The position numbers and the translations under genes were made by a program. Source: JACVRW01 sp963821275 (lineage in GTDB: Bacteria > Actinomycetota > Thermoleophilia > Solirubrobacterales > Thermoleophilaceae). From it: a stretch of DNA of 64,000 nt. Shown here piece by piece: positions 17,426 to 25,649 of this stretch; position 1 is the stretch's first letter; every line of letters begins with the position of its first letter. Where the stretch lies: assembly GCA_963821275.1 (NCBI GenBank), contig CAWGDF010000014.1:1-64000 (forward strand). The letters run 5' to 3'. The notes beneath the pieces are model-generated. The model was not told the origin of the DNA and did no database searches. It worked only from the letters and a program-made list of their open reading frames with translations.

Positions 17426-18424
17426 CTAGGAGCTCGGCTCGAACACGCTGAGCCCGTCGCGCTCGGTCTCACGCGCGCGCCCGTCGCGGACGAGCAGGTC
17501 GAGGTGGCCCAGCACCTCGGACAGCGTCAGGAAGGCCTGTGTGACCGCGATGTTTCCCCACAGGGCCTGGGCCAGCTCGTAGGCCGAGCGCGGCTGCTCC
17601 TCCAACAGCCGCTGAAGCTTGTCCGCCCGGCGACGGTGGAGCGCGAAGCGCTGGTCGATGAGGGAGCGGTGGTCGGTGACCGGGTCGCCATGCCCGGGGA
17701 GGACGAGCTCGACATCCATTTCGCGGGTGGCCGCGAGCGAGTCGAGGTAGTGCACCAGAGCCTGCGGGCGATCCGCCGATCCATCACGCGGCCGCGTGAT
17801 GAGCGGATTGGAGGAGATGTGGCCGAGCAGGTGGTCGGCGGCGATCAGGATGCGGCGATCGCGGTCGTGGAAGACCGTGTCGGTTGGCGAGTGGCCGGGC
17901 CGGTGGTGCACGTGCAGCACGCGGTCGCGCAGCGCAAGGGCCTCGCCGTCGCGGAGTGGGCGCGTGACTTCAACCCGGGCTCCCCAGGCCCGGAACGCCC
18001 TCGACACCGACTGCAAAGCCGACACCACGTCCTCGGGTATGCCGTGCCGGAGCATGATGTCCCGCGCGAAGTCGTCATCGGCCTGGGCCTCGGTGGAGAA
18101 GTTCTCCACGAACGGGACTGCAACGTCGATCGCGGCCACCTCCGCCTCGGCGTGCGCCGCCACGAGCGACACCAGCCCGAGATGGTCGATGTGCTGGTGC
18201 GTGAGGATTACCAGCTCGATGTCCTCGAGCGAGTGCCCAAGGCCCGCGATCCCGCGCTGCAGCTCGTCGAAGGAGGTGCCCGAGTTGGGGCCTGCGTCGA
18301 CGAGCGTGAGCGGATCGTCCTCGATCAGGTAGACGTTGACTCGCCCGACGGCGAAGGGGGTGGGTATCGCGAGCCGGTGGATGCCCGCTTCGGCGGCGGG
18401 GGCGAAGGGGTCGTCTGGGGCCAC
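17426..18424 (-). CDS. Metallo-beta-lactamase-fold hydrolase
   Basis: This encodes 332 residues from a GTG at 18424. It has the metal-binding signature 'ILTHQHIDHLG', a later 'HRPGHSPTDTVFHD' and 'LIAADHLLG', and the C-terminal 'LVLPGHGDPV'. Together these supply the His/Asp ligands of two-metal MBL enzymes. A winged-helix-like C-terminal domain ('AYELAQALWG...LGHLDLLVRDGRARE') is typical of the LACTB2-like branch. The upstream extension of the open frame is ignored because it overlaps the divergent gene. The substrate is unknown; thioester or phosphodiester hydrolysis is usual. Confidence 0.85.
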   Translation of the reverse strand: MAPDDPFAPAAEAGIHRLAIPTPFAVGRVNVYLIEDDPLTLVDAGPNSGTSFDELQRGIAGLGHSLEDIELVILTHQHIDHLGLVSLVAAHAEAEVAAIDVAVPFVENFSTEAQADDDFARDIMLRHGIPEDVVSALQSVSRAFRAWGARVEVTRPLRDGEALALRDRVLHVHHRPGHSPTDTVFHDRDRRILIAADHLLGHISSNPLITRPRDGSADRPQALVHYLDSLAATREMDVELVLPGHGDPVTDHRSLIDQRFALHRRRADKLQRLLEEQPRSAYELAQALWGNIAVTQAFLTLSEVLGHLDLLVRDGRARETERDGLSVFEPSS

Positions 18425-18460
18425 GGCCGGGGGACTGTACTGCGAGCTACATTCGCGGCA

Positions 18461-19030
18461 GTGACCGAGAGGCGGACCTTTGTCATCGTCCTGGCCTGCC
18501 TGGCCGTCTTCGCAACGGCCGGCGCCGCGTTCGGGGCACTGGGGGCGGAGCGCTACCGGGCCCGGGCGTTCGTCATCCAAGTGCCCGCGGCCCTGGCCGG
18601 CGACCGAGCGATCAGCCTGGCCCGAAGCGACCAGGTGCTGCGGCAGGCCCTGGTCCTCGCCGGCGTAGACGACCTGCCGGTCTCCGCGCTGCGACGCGAA
18701 TCCAGCGCGGAGATCACCTCTCGCCTCGACGTGGCGTTCACCGTCGAGGCCGCCGACCCCGACACGGCGGTGCGGCTCGCCACGGGCTACGCGAGAGCCT
18801 TCCGGCAGGCCATCCCCGACGACCGCGGCCTCCCCACGCGAGGGATCGGCGCCCGACGGGCGGAGGGAGAGCTGGGCCCGCTCGGCTGGGGGCTGATCGG
18901 AGCGATGGTGGGTCTGGGCGTGGGCGTGGCCCTGGTGCTGCTGCTCAACGGGCTCAGCCGCGGATCAGGCCGAGCACCTCGTCGGTCTTCTCGTTCAGGT
19001 GCTCGCGCGAGACGAGCGACTCGAGGTTGA
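18461..19030 (+). CDS. Wzz-like two-helix membrane protein
   Basis: The 189-residue protein (GTG start) has transmembrane helices near residues 6-26 and 146-170, enclosing a soluble region with 'YRARAFVIQVPA...VLRQALVLAGV...DPDTAVRLATGYARAF'. That is the domain order of Wzz/KpsE polysaccharide chain-length determinants, although shorter than usual and without a kinase domain. The Arg/Ser-rich last 22 residues lie in a 77-bp convergent overlap with the phosphomannomutase gene and may not be functionally constrained. It is divergent from the MBL gene, with 36 bp between starts. Confidence 0.65.
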   Translation: MTERRTFVIVLACLAVFATAGAAFGALGAERYRARAFVIQVPAALAGDRAISLARSDQVLRQALVLAGVDDLPVSALRRESSAEITSRLDVAFTVEAADPDTAVRLATGYARAFRQAIPDDRGLPTRGIGARRAEGELGPLGWGLIGAMVGLGVGVALVLLLNGLSRGSGRAPRRSSRSGARARRATRG

Positions 19031-20318
19031 GGCGCAGGAGCGGCTCGGTGTTCGAGGGCCGCACGTTGAAGTGCCAGTCGTCGTAGTCGACCGAGATCCC
19101 GTCCAGGTCGCCGATCTCGCCGTCGGAGTAGCGGGAGCCGATCTCCTCCATCTTGGCCTCCTGGTCCTCGACCTCGGAGTTGATCTCGCCGGAGATGAAG
19201 TAGCGCGAGCGAAACGGCTCGAGCCGCTCGGTCATGTTCCGACCCTCTGACAGCAGCTCCAGTACCAGCAGGGCGGGGATCGTGCCGGAGTCGGCGCAGT
19301 AGAAGTCGCGGAAGTAGTAGTGGCCCGAGACCTCGCCGCCGAACGCGGCGCCCGTGTCCCGCATGCGCGTCTTGAAGAAGGCGTGACCCACGCGGTTGAC
19401 CAGGGCCTTGCCGCCGGCCCGCTCGACGACGTCGCGGACCGCACGCGAGGCCCGCACGTCGTACAGGATGGTGGCCCCCGGCTCCTTCTCCAGCACCGAC
19501 TCGGCGAGCAGCGCGGTGAGGAAGTCCCCGGCCACGAACTCACCGCTGTCGTCGAAGAAGAAGCAGCGGTCGGCGTCCCCGTCCCATGCGATCCCCAGGT
19601 CCGCGCCCGTTTCGCGGACCTTGTCGATGATGAACCGGCGGTTCTCCTCCAGCAGCGGGTTGGGCTCGTGGTCGGGGAACTCGCCGTTGGGTTCCCAGTA
19701 GGTCCTGACCTGATCAAGGGGGAAGGAGTCGAGCAGAGGCCCGAGCATCGGGCCGGCCATGCCGTTGCCGCCGTCCAGGACCACCTTGCGCGGCTGTATG
19801 CGCTCGGGGTCGATGTAGCCGAGCGCGGCCTCCCGGAAGGGCTCTCCGATGTCCTCCTGCTCGACTCGTCCCGGATCCGGGGCCGGCTCGCCGGGCTCGC
19901 CGGCCGACACCATCTCCTGGATCTCTCCGATGCCGGAGTCGCCGGACAGGGCGAGCGCGCCTCGCTTGACCAGCTTGGCGCCGGTGTAGGCCTTCGGATT
20001 GTGGGAGGCGGTGCACATCAGCCCCCCGTCCAGCTCGCGCGAGCCCACCGTCCAGTAGAGCATCTCGGTGCCGACCATCCCGATGTCGAGCACGCTCGCT
20101 CCCTCGTCGGCCATGCCCTTGGCGTAGCGTTCGGCCATGGCGGGCGCGGTGAGGCGCATGTCGCGCCCCAGCCCCAGCCGCAGGTCCTCGACCGGCACGT
20201 CCTGGAGGTCGGAGAGCACCCGCGCGAAGGCCCGGCCGATGCGATAGGCCAGGTCCTCGTCCAGCTGGTCGGGGTAATGGCCCCGGATGTCGTAGGCCTT
20301 GAAGATCGACTCGTCCAC
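18954..20318 (-). CDS. Phosphomannomutase/phosphoglucomutase
   Basis: The protein has about 454 residues and all alpha-D-phosphohexomutase landmarks: N-terminal 'FKAYDIRGHYP', the phosphoserine loop 'CTASHNPKAY', the Mg2+ loop 'AWDGDADRCFFFDD', the sugar-specificity region 'FGGEVSGHYYFRD' (GEMSG equivalent) and the phosphate-binding 'RPSNTEPLLRL'. It interconverts hexose 1- and 6-phosphates for GDP-mannose or UDP-glucose supply, which fits the neighbouring polysaccharide genes. Two adjacent GTG codons could start it. The much longer open frame upstream overlaps the next gene on the other strand and is not coding. Confidence 0.93.
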   Translation of the reverse strand: MDESIFKAYDIRGHYPDQLDEDLAYRIGRAFARVLSDLQDVPVEDLRLGLGRDMRLTAPAMAERYAKGMADEGASVLDIGMVGTEMLYWTVGSRELDGGLMCTASHNPKAYTGAKLVKRGALALSGDSGIGEIQEMVSAGEPGEPAPDPGRVEQEDIGEPFREAALGYIDPERIQPRKVVLDGGNGMAGPMLGPLLDSFPLDQVRTYWEPNGEFPDHEPNPLLEENRRFIIDKVRETGADLGIAWDGDADRCFFFDDSGEFVAGDFLTALLAESVLEKEPGATILYDVRASRAVRDVVERAGGKALVNRVGHAFFKTRMRDTGAAFGGEVSGHYYFRDFYCADSGTIPALLVLELLSEGRNMTERLEPFRSRYFISGEINSEVEDQEAKMEEIGSRYSDGEIGDLDGISVDYDDWHFNVRPSNTEPLLRLNLESLVSREHLNEKTDEVLGLIRG

Positions 20319-20513
20319 CACGGAGCGGCAGGCTAACTCAGTCGGAGACACCCGGAGCTCCGGACCTCGGAGGGGACGAAAAACGTCGGATCGTCTCCAT
20401 GTGGTGCCGCATCGGGGTGACAATCGGAGTGCCTCCTGCCGGATGGCCCGAACAAGGACCGCTCGCTGGCCACTCCACCCAGCCAATCCGCCGAATCGAC
20501 CGAAGGTGCACGC

Positions 20514-23500
20514 CTGATCCGAGGTGCCTGCCTTCTGCTTGCGGCCATCGGGACCTTTCTGGCCCTGAGCGCGCCGGCGAACGCCACCCCCGCGCAGCTG
20601 AACTTCACGCAGCAGAACGTGTTCTCCGGTCTCACGGAGCCGACTGACCTCAGGTTCGCCTCGGACGGACGTGTTTTCGTCGCCGAGAAGAGCGGCCTGA
20701 TCAAGGTGTTCGACAACCTGACCGACACCTCGGCCAGCGTTGTTGCGGACCTCCGCACCAACGTCCACAACTTCTGGGACCGGGGGCTCCTGGGTATGAC
20801 GCTGCACCCGCAGTTCCCGCAGCAGCCGTACATCTATGTGCTCTATAGCCACGACGCCGCGATCGGCGGCACCGCGCCCCGGTGGGGAACGGCCGGGGTC
20901 ACGGGGGACGGCTGCCCGACGCCCCCCGGCGCGACCGCCGACGGGTGCGTCGTGAGCGGCCGTCTCTCCCGGCTGCAGATCTCGGGGAACGTCGCCGTGG
21001 GGGGCGAGCAGGTCCTGATCGAGGACTGGTGTCAGCAGTACCCGAGCCATTCGATCGGAGGGCTCGAATTCGGGCCGGACGGCGCCCTCTACGTGACCGG
21101 CGGCGACGGTGCCAGCTTCAACTTCACCGACTACGGCCAGGACGGCTCGCCGCTCAATCCGTGCGGTGATCCGCCGGTTGGCGTGGGCGGTACCCAATCA
21201 CCGCCCAGTGCCCAGGGAGGCGCGCTGCGGAGCCAGGACCTCCGCACTCTGCTCGATCCCACCTCGCTGGACGGCAGCGTGCTCCGCGTCGACCCGAACA
21301 CGGGCGCCGGCCTCCCCGGTAACCCGCTCGCGTCGAGCTCCGACCTGAACGCGCGCCGCATCGTGGCCACCGGACTGCGGAACCCGTTCCGGCTCACGTT
21401 CAGGCCGGGCACGTCGGAGCTCTGGGTCGGGGACGTGGGCTGGAGCAGCCGCGAGGAGATCAACCGGATCCAGAGCCCCGCGGACAGCGCCGTCGACAAC
21501 TTCGGCTGGCCCTGCTACGAGGGCCCGAACCGGCAGGGCGGCTACGACGGGGCGGACCTGACGATCTGCGAGGACCTCTACGGCCAGCCCACGGCCACCC
21601 AGCAGCCCTTCTTCTCCTACCAGCACGGCACGCCCGTGGTCACCGGTGACGGCTGCGCCACCGGCGGAAGCTCCACCGCCGGCCTGGCCTTCTACCAGGG
21701 TGGCGCCTACCCGGCCGCCTACGACCAGGCGCTGTTCTTCGCGGACTACTCGCGAAAGTGCGTCTGGGTGATGTTCCCCCAGAGCGGTCTTCCGGCGCCG
21801 GCCACCCGGGTGCCGTTCGTCACGCAGGTCGACCCCGTGAACCTGAGGATCGGCCCCGGGGGCGATCTCTTCATCGTCGACTTCACCGGCTTCATCCGCC
21901 GGATCAGCTACCAGAGCACCAACCGGCCACCGACGGCCCTCGCTCAGGCGACGCCGACGAGCGGCCAAGCGCCCCTGACGGTGACCTTCGACGGCCGTGG
22001 TTCCAGCGACCCCGATGCGGGGGACACCTTGAGCTACGCCTGGGATCTCGACGGCGACGGAATCTTCGACGATTCCACGAGTGCACAGCCCACGTGGACC
22101 TACACCCAGCCGGGCGCCGTGACCGCCCGCCTGCGCGTGACCGACTCGGAGGGCGACTTCGACGACGACTCGGTGGTGATCACCCCCGGGAGCGATCCGC
22201 CCCAGGCCACGATCGCGACCCCTGGGCCTGGCGTGAACTGGAAGGTCGGCGACACGATCCCGTTCAGCGGCTCGGCCACCGATCCGCAGGACGGCCCGCT
22301 GCCCGCGAGCGCGCTGTCCTGGCGACTCGTCCTGCACCACTGCACCACGCCGGGCAACTGTCACGAGCATCCGCTGAACACGTGGGACGGTATCCCGAAC
22401 GGCTCGTTCGTCGCCCCGGACCACGGCTATCCCGCCCATCTCGAGCTGACCCTCACCGCCCGGGACTCGGTGGGACAGACGGACACCGAGACCGTGCGGC
22501 TCGACCCGAGCACGGTTGACCTCACGTTCAACGCGCAGCCCGGCGGGCTACGGCTCACGGTGGGCAGCGAGGAGCAGGCCACGCCGTTCACACGGCGGGT
22601 GATCGTCGGCTCGACGAACTCCGTCAGTGCGCCGACGCCGCAGTCCCTGGGCGGGACGGAGTACCAGTTCGGCTCGTGGTCCGACGGCGGCGCTCGCGTA
22701 CACAGCATCGTCGCGCCGGCCGCCGCGACGACCTACACGGCCACGTTCCAGGCGGCTCCGGCACCCGCGGCTGGTTTGGTGGCGGCGTTGGGGTTCAATG
22801 AGGGTTCGGGGTTGTCGGTGGGGGATGCGTCGCCGGAGGGGAATGGGGGGACGGTGTCGGGGGCGTCGTGGACGGCGGCGGGCCGGTATGGGTCGGCGTT
22901 GTCGTTTGATGGGGTCAACGATTGGGTGACGGTGGCCGATGACGCGTCGCTGGATGTGAGTGGTGCGTTCACGTTGGAGGCGTGGGTGCGGCCGGCGGCG
23001 GGGGGCGGTATCCGGACGGTGGTGTTGAAGGAGCTTCCGCCGGGGGACCTTGCCTATGCGTTGTATGGGTCGGTGTTTGGTCCGCCGCATGGCGAGGTTT
23101 TCGCCACGGGCGGGTTCTTCATTGCCGCTGGGACGGGGCCGGCGCCGCTGAACACGTGGACGCATTTGGCGGCCACGTTGTCGGGTGGCAGCTTGCGGCT
23201 GTATGTGAACGGCAATCTGGTTCGCACCACGGCGGTGTCGGGCACGGCTCGCGTCTCTGACGCTCCGTTACGCATCGGCGGCAACTCGATCTGGAACAAC
23301 GAGTGGTTCAGCGGCCAGATCGACGAGGTGCGGGTCTACAACCGCGGCCTCAGCGCCGCCGAGATCCAAACCGACATGAACACCGCAATAGCGCCCGACA
23401 ACACTCCGCCCAGCGCGCCGGCGAACCTAACCGCAGCCGGCGCCCTCAGCCGGGTGACGCTGGACTGGGATGCGGCGAGCGACAATGTGGGCGTTAGTGC

Positions 23501-24617
23501 CTACCACGTGCATCGCGGAGCTGCGGCGGGCTTCACCCCGACGGCGGGCAACCGGATAGCGGTGGTGAGCTCGGGTACCGACTACATCGACAACGGTCTG
23601 GCCGCCGGCGACTACTTCTACCGCGTGACCGCGGTCGACGGCGCGGGCAACGTGGGGGCGCCGTCGAACGAGGCCCGGGGAACGGTGACCGGGGACACCG
23701 AGCCGCCGACGGTGTCGCTTACCGCTCCGGCTCAGGGCGCTTCGGTGTCGGGTACGGTCGATGTGCGGGCGAACGCCTCCGACAACGGCAGTGTCGCCGG
23801 GGTGCAGTTCCTGCTCGACGGCCAGCCGCTGGGCCCTGAGGACACGAGCGCGCCCTACGAGCGCAGCTGGGACACCAGAGGCGTCGCCAACGGCGCCCAC
23901 CAACTGGCCGCGCGAGCGCGCGACGGTGCCGGCAACCAGCGCACCTCGGCCGCTGTCACCGTCAACGTCAGCAACACTCCGGGTCCCGCTGGTTTGGTGG
24001 CGGCGTTGGGGTTCAATGAGGGTTCGGGGTTGTCGGTGGGGGATGCGTCGCCGGAGGGGAATGGGGGGACGGTGTCGGGGGCGTCGTGGACGGCGGCGGG
24101 CCGGTATGGGTCGGCGTTGTCGTTTGATGGGGTCAACGATTGGGTGACGGTGGCCGATGACGCGTCGCTGGATGTGAGTGGTGCGTTCACGTTGGAGGCG
24201 TGGGTGCGGCCGGCGGCGGGGGGCGGTATCCGGACGGTGGTGTTGAAGGAGCTTCCGCCGGGGGACCTTGCCTATGCGTTGTATGGGTCGGTGTTTGGTC
24301 CGCCGCATGGCGAGGTTTTCGCCACGGGCGGGTTCTTCATTGCCGCTGGGACGGGGCCGGCGCCGCTGAACACGTGGACGCATTTGGCGGCCACGTTGTC
24401 GGGTGGCAGCTTGCGGCTGTATGTGAACGGCAATCTGGTTCGCACCACGGCGGTGTCGGGCACGGCTCGCGTCTCTGACGCTCCGTTACGCATCGGCGGC
24501 AACTCGATCTGGAACAACGAGTGGTTCAGCGGCCAGATCGACGAGGTGCGGGTCTACAACCGCGGCCTCAGCGCCGCCGAGATCCAAACCGACATGAACA
24601 CCGCAATCGGACCCTGA
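20514..24617 (+). CDS. Secreted PQQ-type sugar dehydrogenase-like multidomain protein with PKD and two LamG domains
   Basis: This encodes about 1367 residues if translation starts at a CTG at 20514, seven bases after a GAAGG Shine-Dalgarno site. No ATG, GTG or TTG lies in frame ahead of a clear signal peptide ('ACLLLAAIGTFLALSAPANA'). Domains in order are: a soluble glucose-dehydrogenase/hedgehog-interacting-type beta-propeller (about 35-465; 'VFVAEKSGLIKVFD', 'ATGLRNPFRLTF'); PKD (about 470-560); a region with DNA-protected repeats 'YQFGSWSDGGARVHS'; LamG 1 (750-960); fibronectin III-like; an Ig-like module; and LamG 2 (1160-1365). Oxidation of extracellular sugars and glycan binding are inferred from the domains. 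A downstream internal GTG at 20619 would remove the signal peptide. Confidence 0.85.
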   Translation: MIRGACLLLAAIGTFLALSAPANATPAQLNFTQQNVFSGLTEPTDLRFASDGRVFVAEKSGLIKVFDNLTDTSASVVADLRTNVHNFWDRGLLGMTLHPQFPQQPYIYVLYSHDAAIGGTAPRWGTAGVTGDGCPTPPGATADGCVVSGRLSRLQISGNVAVGGEQVLIEDWCQQYPSHSIGGLEFGPDGALYVTGGDGASFNFTDYGQDGSPLNPCGDPPVGVGGTQSPPSAQGGALRSQDLRTLLDPTSLDGSVLRVDPNTGAGLPGNPLASSSDLNARRIVATGLRNPFRLTFRPGTSELWVGDVGWSSREEINRIQSPADSAVDNFGWPCYEGPNRQGGYDGADLTICEDLYGQPTATQQPFFSYQHGTPVVTGDGCATGGSSTAGLAFYQGGAYPAAYDQALFFADYSRKCVWVMFPQSGLPAPATRVPFVTQVDPVNLRIGPGGDLFIVDFTGFIRRISYQSTNRPPTALAQATPTSGQAPLTVTFDGRGSSDPDAGDTLSYAWDLDGDGIFDDSTSAQPTWTYTQPGAVTARLRVTDSEGDFDDDSVVITPGSDPPQATIATPGPGVNWKVGDTIPFSGSATDPQDGPLPASALSWRLVLHHCTTPGNCHEHPLNTWDGIPNGSFVAPDHGYPAHLELTLTARDSVGQTDTETVRLDPSTVDLTFNAQPGGLRLTVGSEEQATPFTRRVIVGSTNSVSAPTPQSLGGTEYQFGSWSDGGARVHSIVAPAAATTYTATFQAAPAPAAGLVAALGFNEGSGLSVGDASPEGNGGTVSGASWTAAGRYGSALSFDGVNDWVTVADDASLDVSGAFTLEAWVRPAAGGGIRTVVLKELPPGDLAYALYGSVFGPPHGEVFATGGFFIAAGTGPAPLNTWTHLAATLSGGSLRLYVNGNLVRTTAVSGTARVSDAPLRIGGNSIWNNEWFSGQIDEVRVYNRGLSAAEIQTDMNTAIAPDNTPPSAPANLTAAGALSRVTLDWDAASDNVGVSAYHVHRGAAAGFTPTAGNRIAVVSSGTDYIDNGLAAGDYFYRVTAVDGAGNVGAPSNEARGTVTGDTEPPTVSLTAPAQGASVSGTVDVRANASDNGSVAGVQFLLDGQPLGPEDTSAPYERSWDTRGVANGAHQLAARARDGAGNQRTSAAVTVNVSNTPGPAGLVAALGFNEGSGLSVGDASPEGNGGTVSGASWTAAGRYGSALSFDGVNDWVTVADDASLDVSGAFTLEAWVRPAAGGGIRTVVLKELPPGDLAYALYGSVFGPPHGEVFATGGFFIAAGTGPAPLNTWTHLAATLSGGSLRLYVNGNLVRTTAVSGTARVSDAPLRIGGNSIWNNEWFSGQIDEVRVYNRGLSAAEIQTDMNTAIGP
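22770..23389 (+). repeat. 620-bp direct repeat, copy 1 (LamG domain)
   Basis: This stretch appears identical to 23988-24607 with an offset of 1218 bp. It encodes the first LamG-type concanavalin-like domain of the sugar dehydrogenase-like protein. The first two thirds use Leu-TTG, Val-GTG and Gly-GGG/GGT codons heavily, unlike the CTG/GTC/GGC-rich flanks. The lack of any difference between copies, even at silent sites, implies a recent duplication, gene conversion or an assembly artefact. Confidence 0.9.
23988..24607 (+). repeat. 620-bp direct repeat, copy 2 (LamG domain)
   Basis: This is the second copy of the 22770-23389 repeat, ending ten bases before the stop codon of the host gene. The 598 bp between the copies encode a fibronectin-like and an Ig-like module, so the unit looks like a domain cassette. 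Homologous recombination between the copies would delete one LamG and both spacer modules in frame (1218 bp is divisible by three). Confidence 0.9.
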
Positions 24618-24626
24618 GCAGCTCCT

Positions 24627-24644
24627 GGGCCGACCCGGCGGCCC
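24627..24644. terminator. Weak GC hairpin after the dehydrogenase-like gene
   Basis: GGGCCG and CGGCCC form a 6-bp stem around a 6-base loop, ten bases after the stop codon. There is no T-run, so any termination would be of the T-less actinobacterial kind. Confidence 0.3.
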
Positions 24645-24680
24645 GGGCTAACTCGTCGCGCACGCGGGTATAGGTCGCGG

Positions 24681-25646
24681 ATGCCCCTCATAGGCATGCA
24701 CTGCTCCCACGAGCAGATCCCGCCCTCCGAGCTGCTGGCCGCGGTCGTCCAGGCCGAGCAGGCCGGGTTCGGCGCAGCGATGTCCTCCGACCACTTCTCG
24801 CCCTGGAGTGAGCGGCAGGGCGAGTCGGGCTTCGCCTGGTCGTTCCTGGGGGCGGCGATGGCCCGCACGAGCCTCCCGTTCGGCGTGGTCAACGCTCCCG
24901 GCGACCGCTATCACCCGGCGATCGTCGCGCAGGCCGCGGCGTCGCTCAGCGAGATGTTCCCCGGCCGGCTGTGGGTGGCTCTGGGGACGGGGGAGGCCTC
25001 CAACGAGCACATCACCGGCGCGCCCTGGCCGGACAAGGCCACGCGCAACGCCCGGCTGCGGGACTGCGTGGACGTCATGCGGGCGCTGTTCGCAGGCGAG
25101 GTCGTGGACCACGACGGGCTGGTGCGCGTCGACCGGGCGCGGCTCTGGACGCTGCCGGCGGAGCCGCCGCCCCTGATCGGCCCCGCGGTCAGCGAGGAGA
25201 CTGCGGCCTGGGTGGGGGAGTGGGCCGACGGCCTGGTCACGGTCAACCAGCCGCGCGAGAAGCTCGAGCGCATGATCGCCGCCTTCCGCGAGAACGGCGG
25301 TGAGGGCAAGCGGCTCGCCGTGCAGGTGCACCTCTCCTGGGCCCCCGACACGGAGACCGCGCGGCGCATCGCCCACGATCAGTGGCGCACCAACGTCTTC
25401 CCGCCGCCGCTCTGCTGGGACCTCCAGACGGTCGAGCAGTTCGATCTCGCCGCGCAGCACGTGCGGCCGGAGGACGTGGAGGACACCGTGGTGGTCAGCG
25501 CGGAGCTCGGACGGCACATCGAGGTCCTACGTGAGCTCGCGGGGCTGGGCTTCGACGAGATCTACCTCCACCACGTCGGTCAGGAGCTCCGTCCCTTCAT
25601 CGAGGCGTTCGGCGAGCACGTGCTCCCCGAGCTCGCCGAGGGCTGA
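24681..25646 (+). CDS. LLM-class flavin oxidoreductase (probable non-F420 type)
   Basis: The 321-residue TIM-barrel protein begins 'LIGMHCSHEQIPPSELL' and includes 'GFGAAMSSDHFSPW', 'ALGTGEASNEHITG' and 'WVGEWADGLVTVNQP', the pattern of bacterial-luciferase-like monooxygenases/F420 oxidoreductases. The N-terminus and the pairing with a downstream GH13 enzyme match the actinobacterial group described as probable non-F420 flavin oxidoreductases. The substrate is unknown. The gene is 3 bp upstream of the glucosidase gene and almost certainly co-transcribed with it. Confidence 0.87.
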   Translation: MPLIGMHCSHEQIPPSELLAAVVQAEQAGFGAAMSSDHFSPWSERQGESGFAWSFLGAAMARTSLPFGVVNAPGDRYHPAIVAQAAASLSEMFPGRLWVALGTGEASNEHITGAPWPDKATRNARLRDCVDVMRALFAGEVVDHDGLVRVDRARLWTLPAEPPPLIGPAVSEETAAWVGEWADGLVTVNQPREKLERMIAAFRENGGEGKRLAVQVHLSWAPDTETARRIAHDQWRTNVFPPPLCWDLQTVEQFDLAAQHVRPEDVEDTVVVSAELGRHIEVLRELAGLGFDEIYLHHVGQELRPFIEAFGEHVLPELAEG

Positions 25647-25649
25647 GCC

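Noticed and set aside
17504..18460. Long + strand extension upstream of the Wzz-like gene
   Set aside because: It is antisense to the metallo-beta-lactamase gene, whose metal motifs are unmistakable; the GTG at 18461 gives a proper membrane protein.
20319..21197. Upstream extension of the phosphomannomutase frame (to 747 residues)
   Set aside because: It is antisense to the beta-propeller domain of the secreted dehydrogenase-like protein; the mutase begins at 'DESIFKAYDIRG'.
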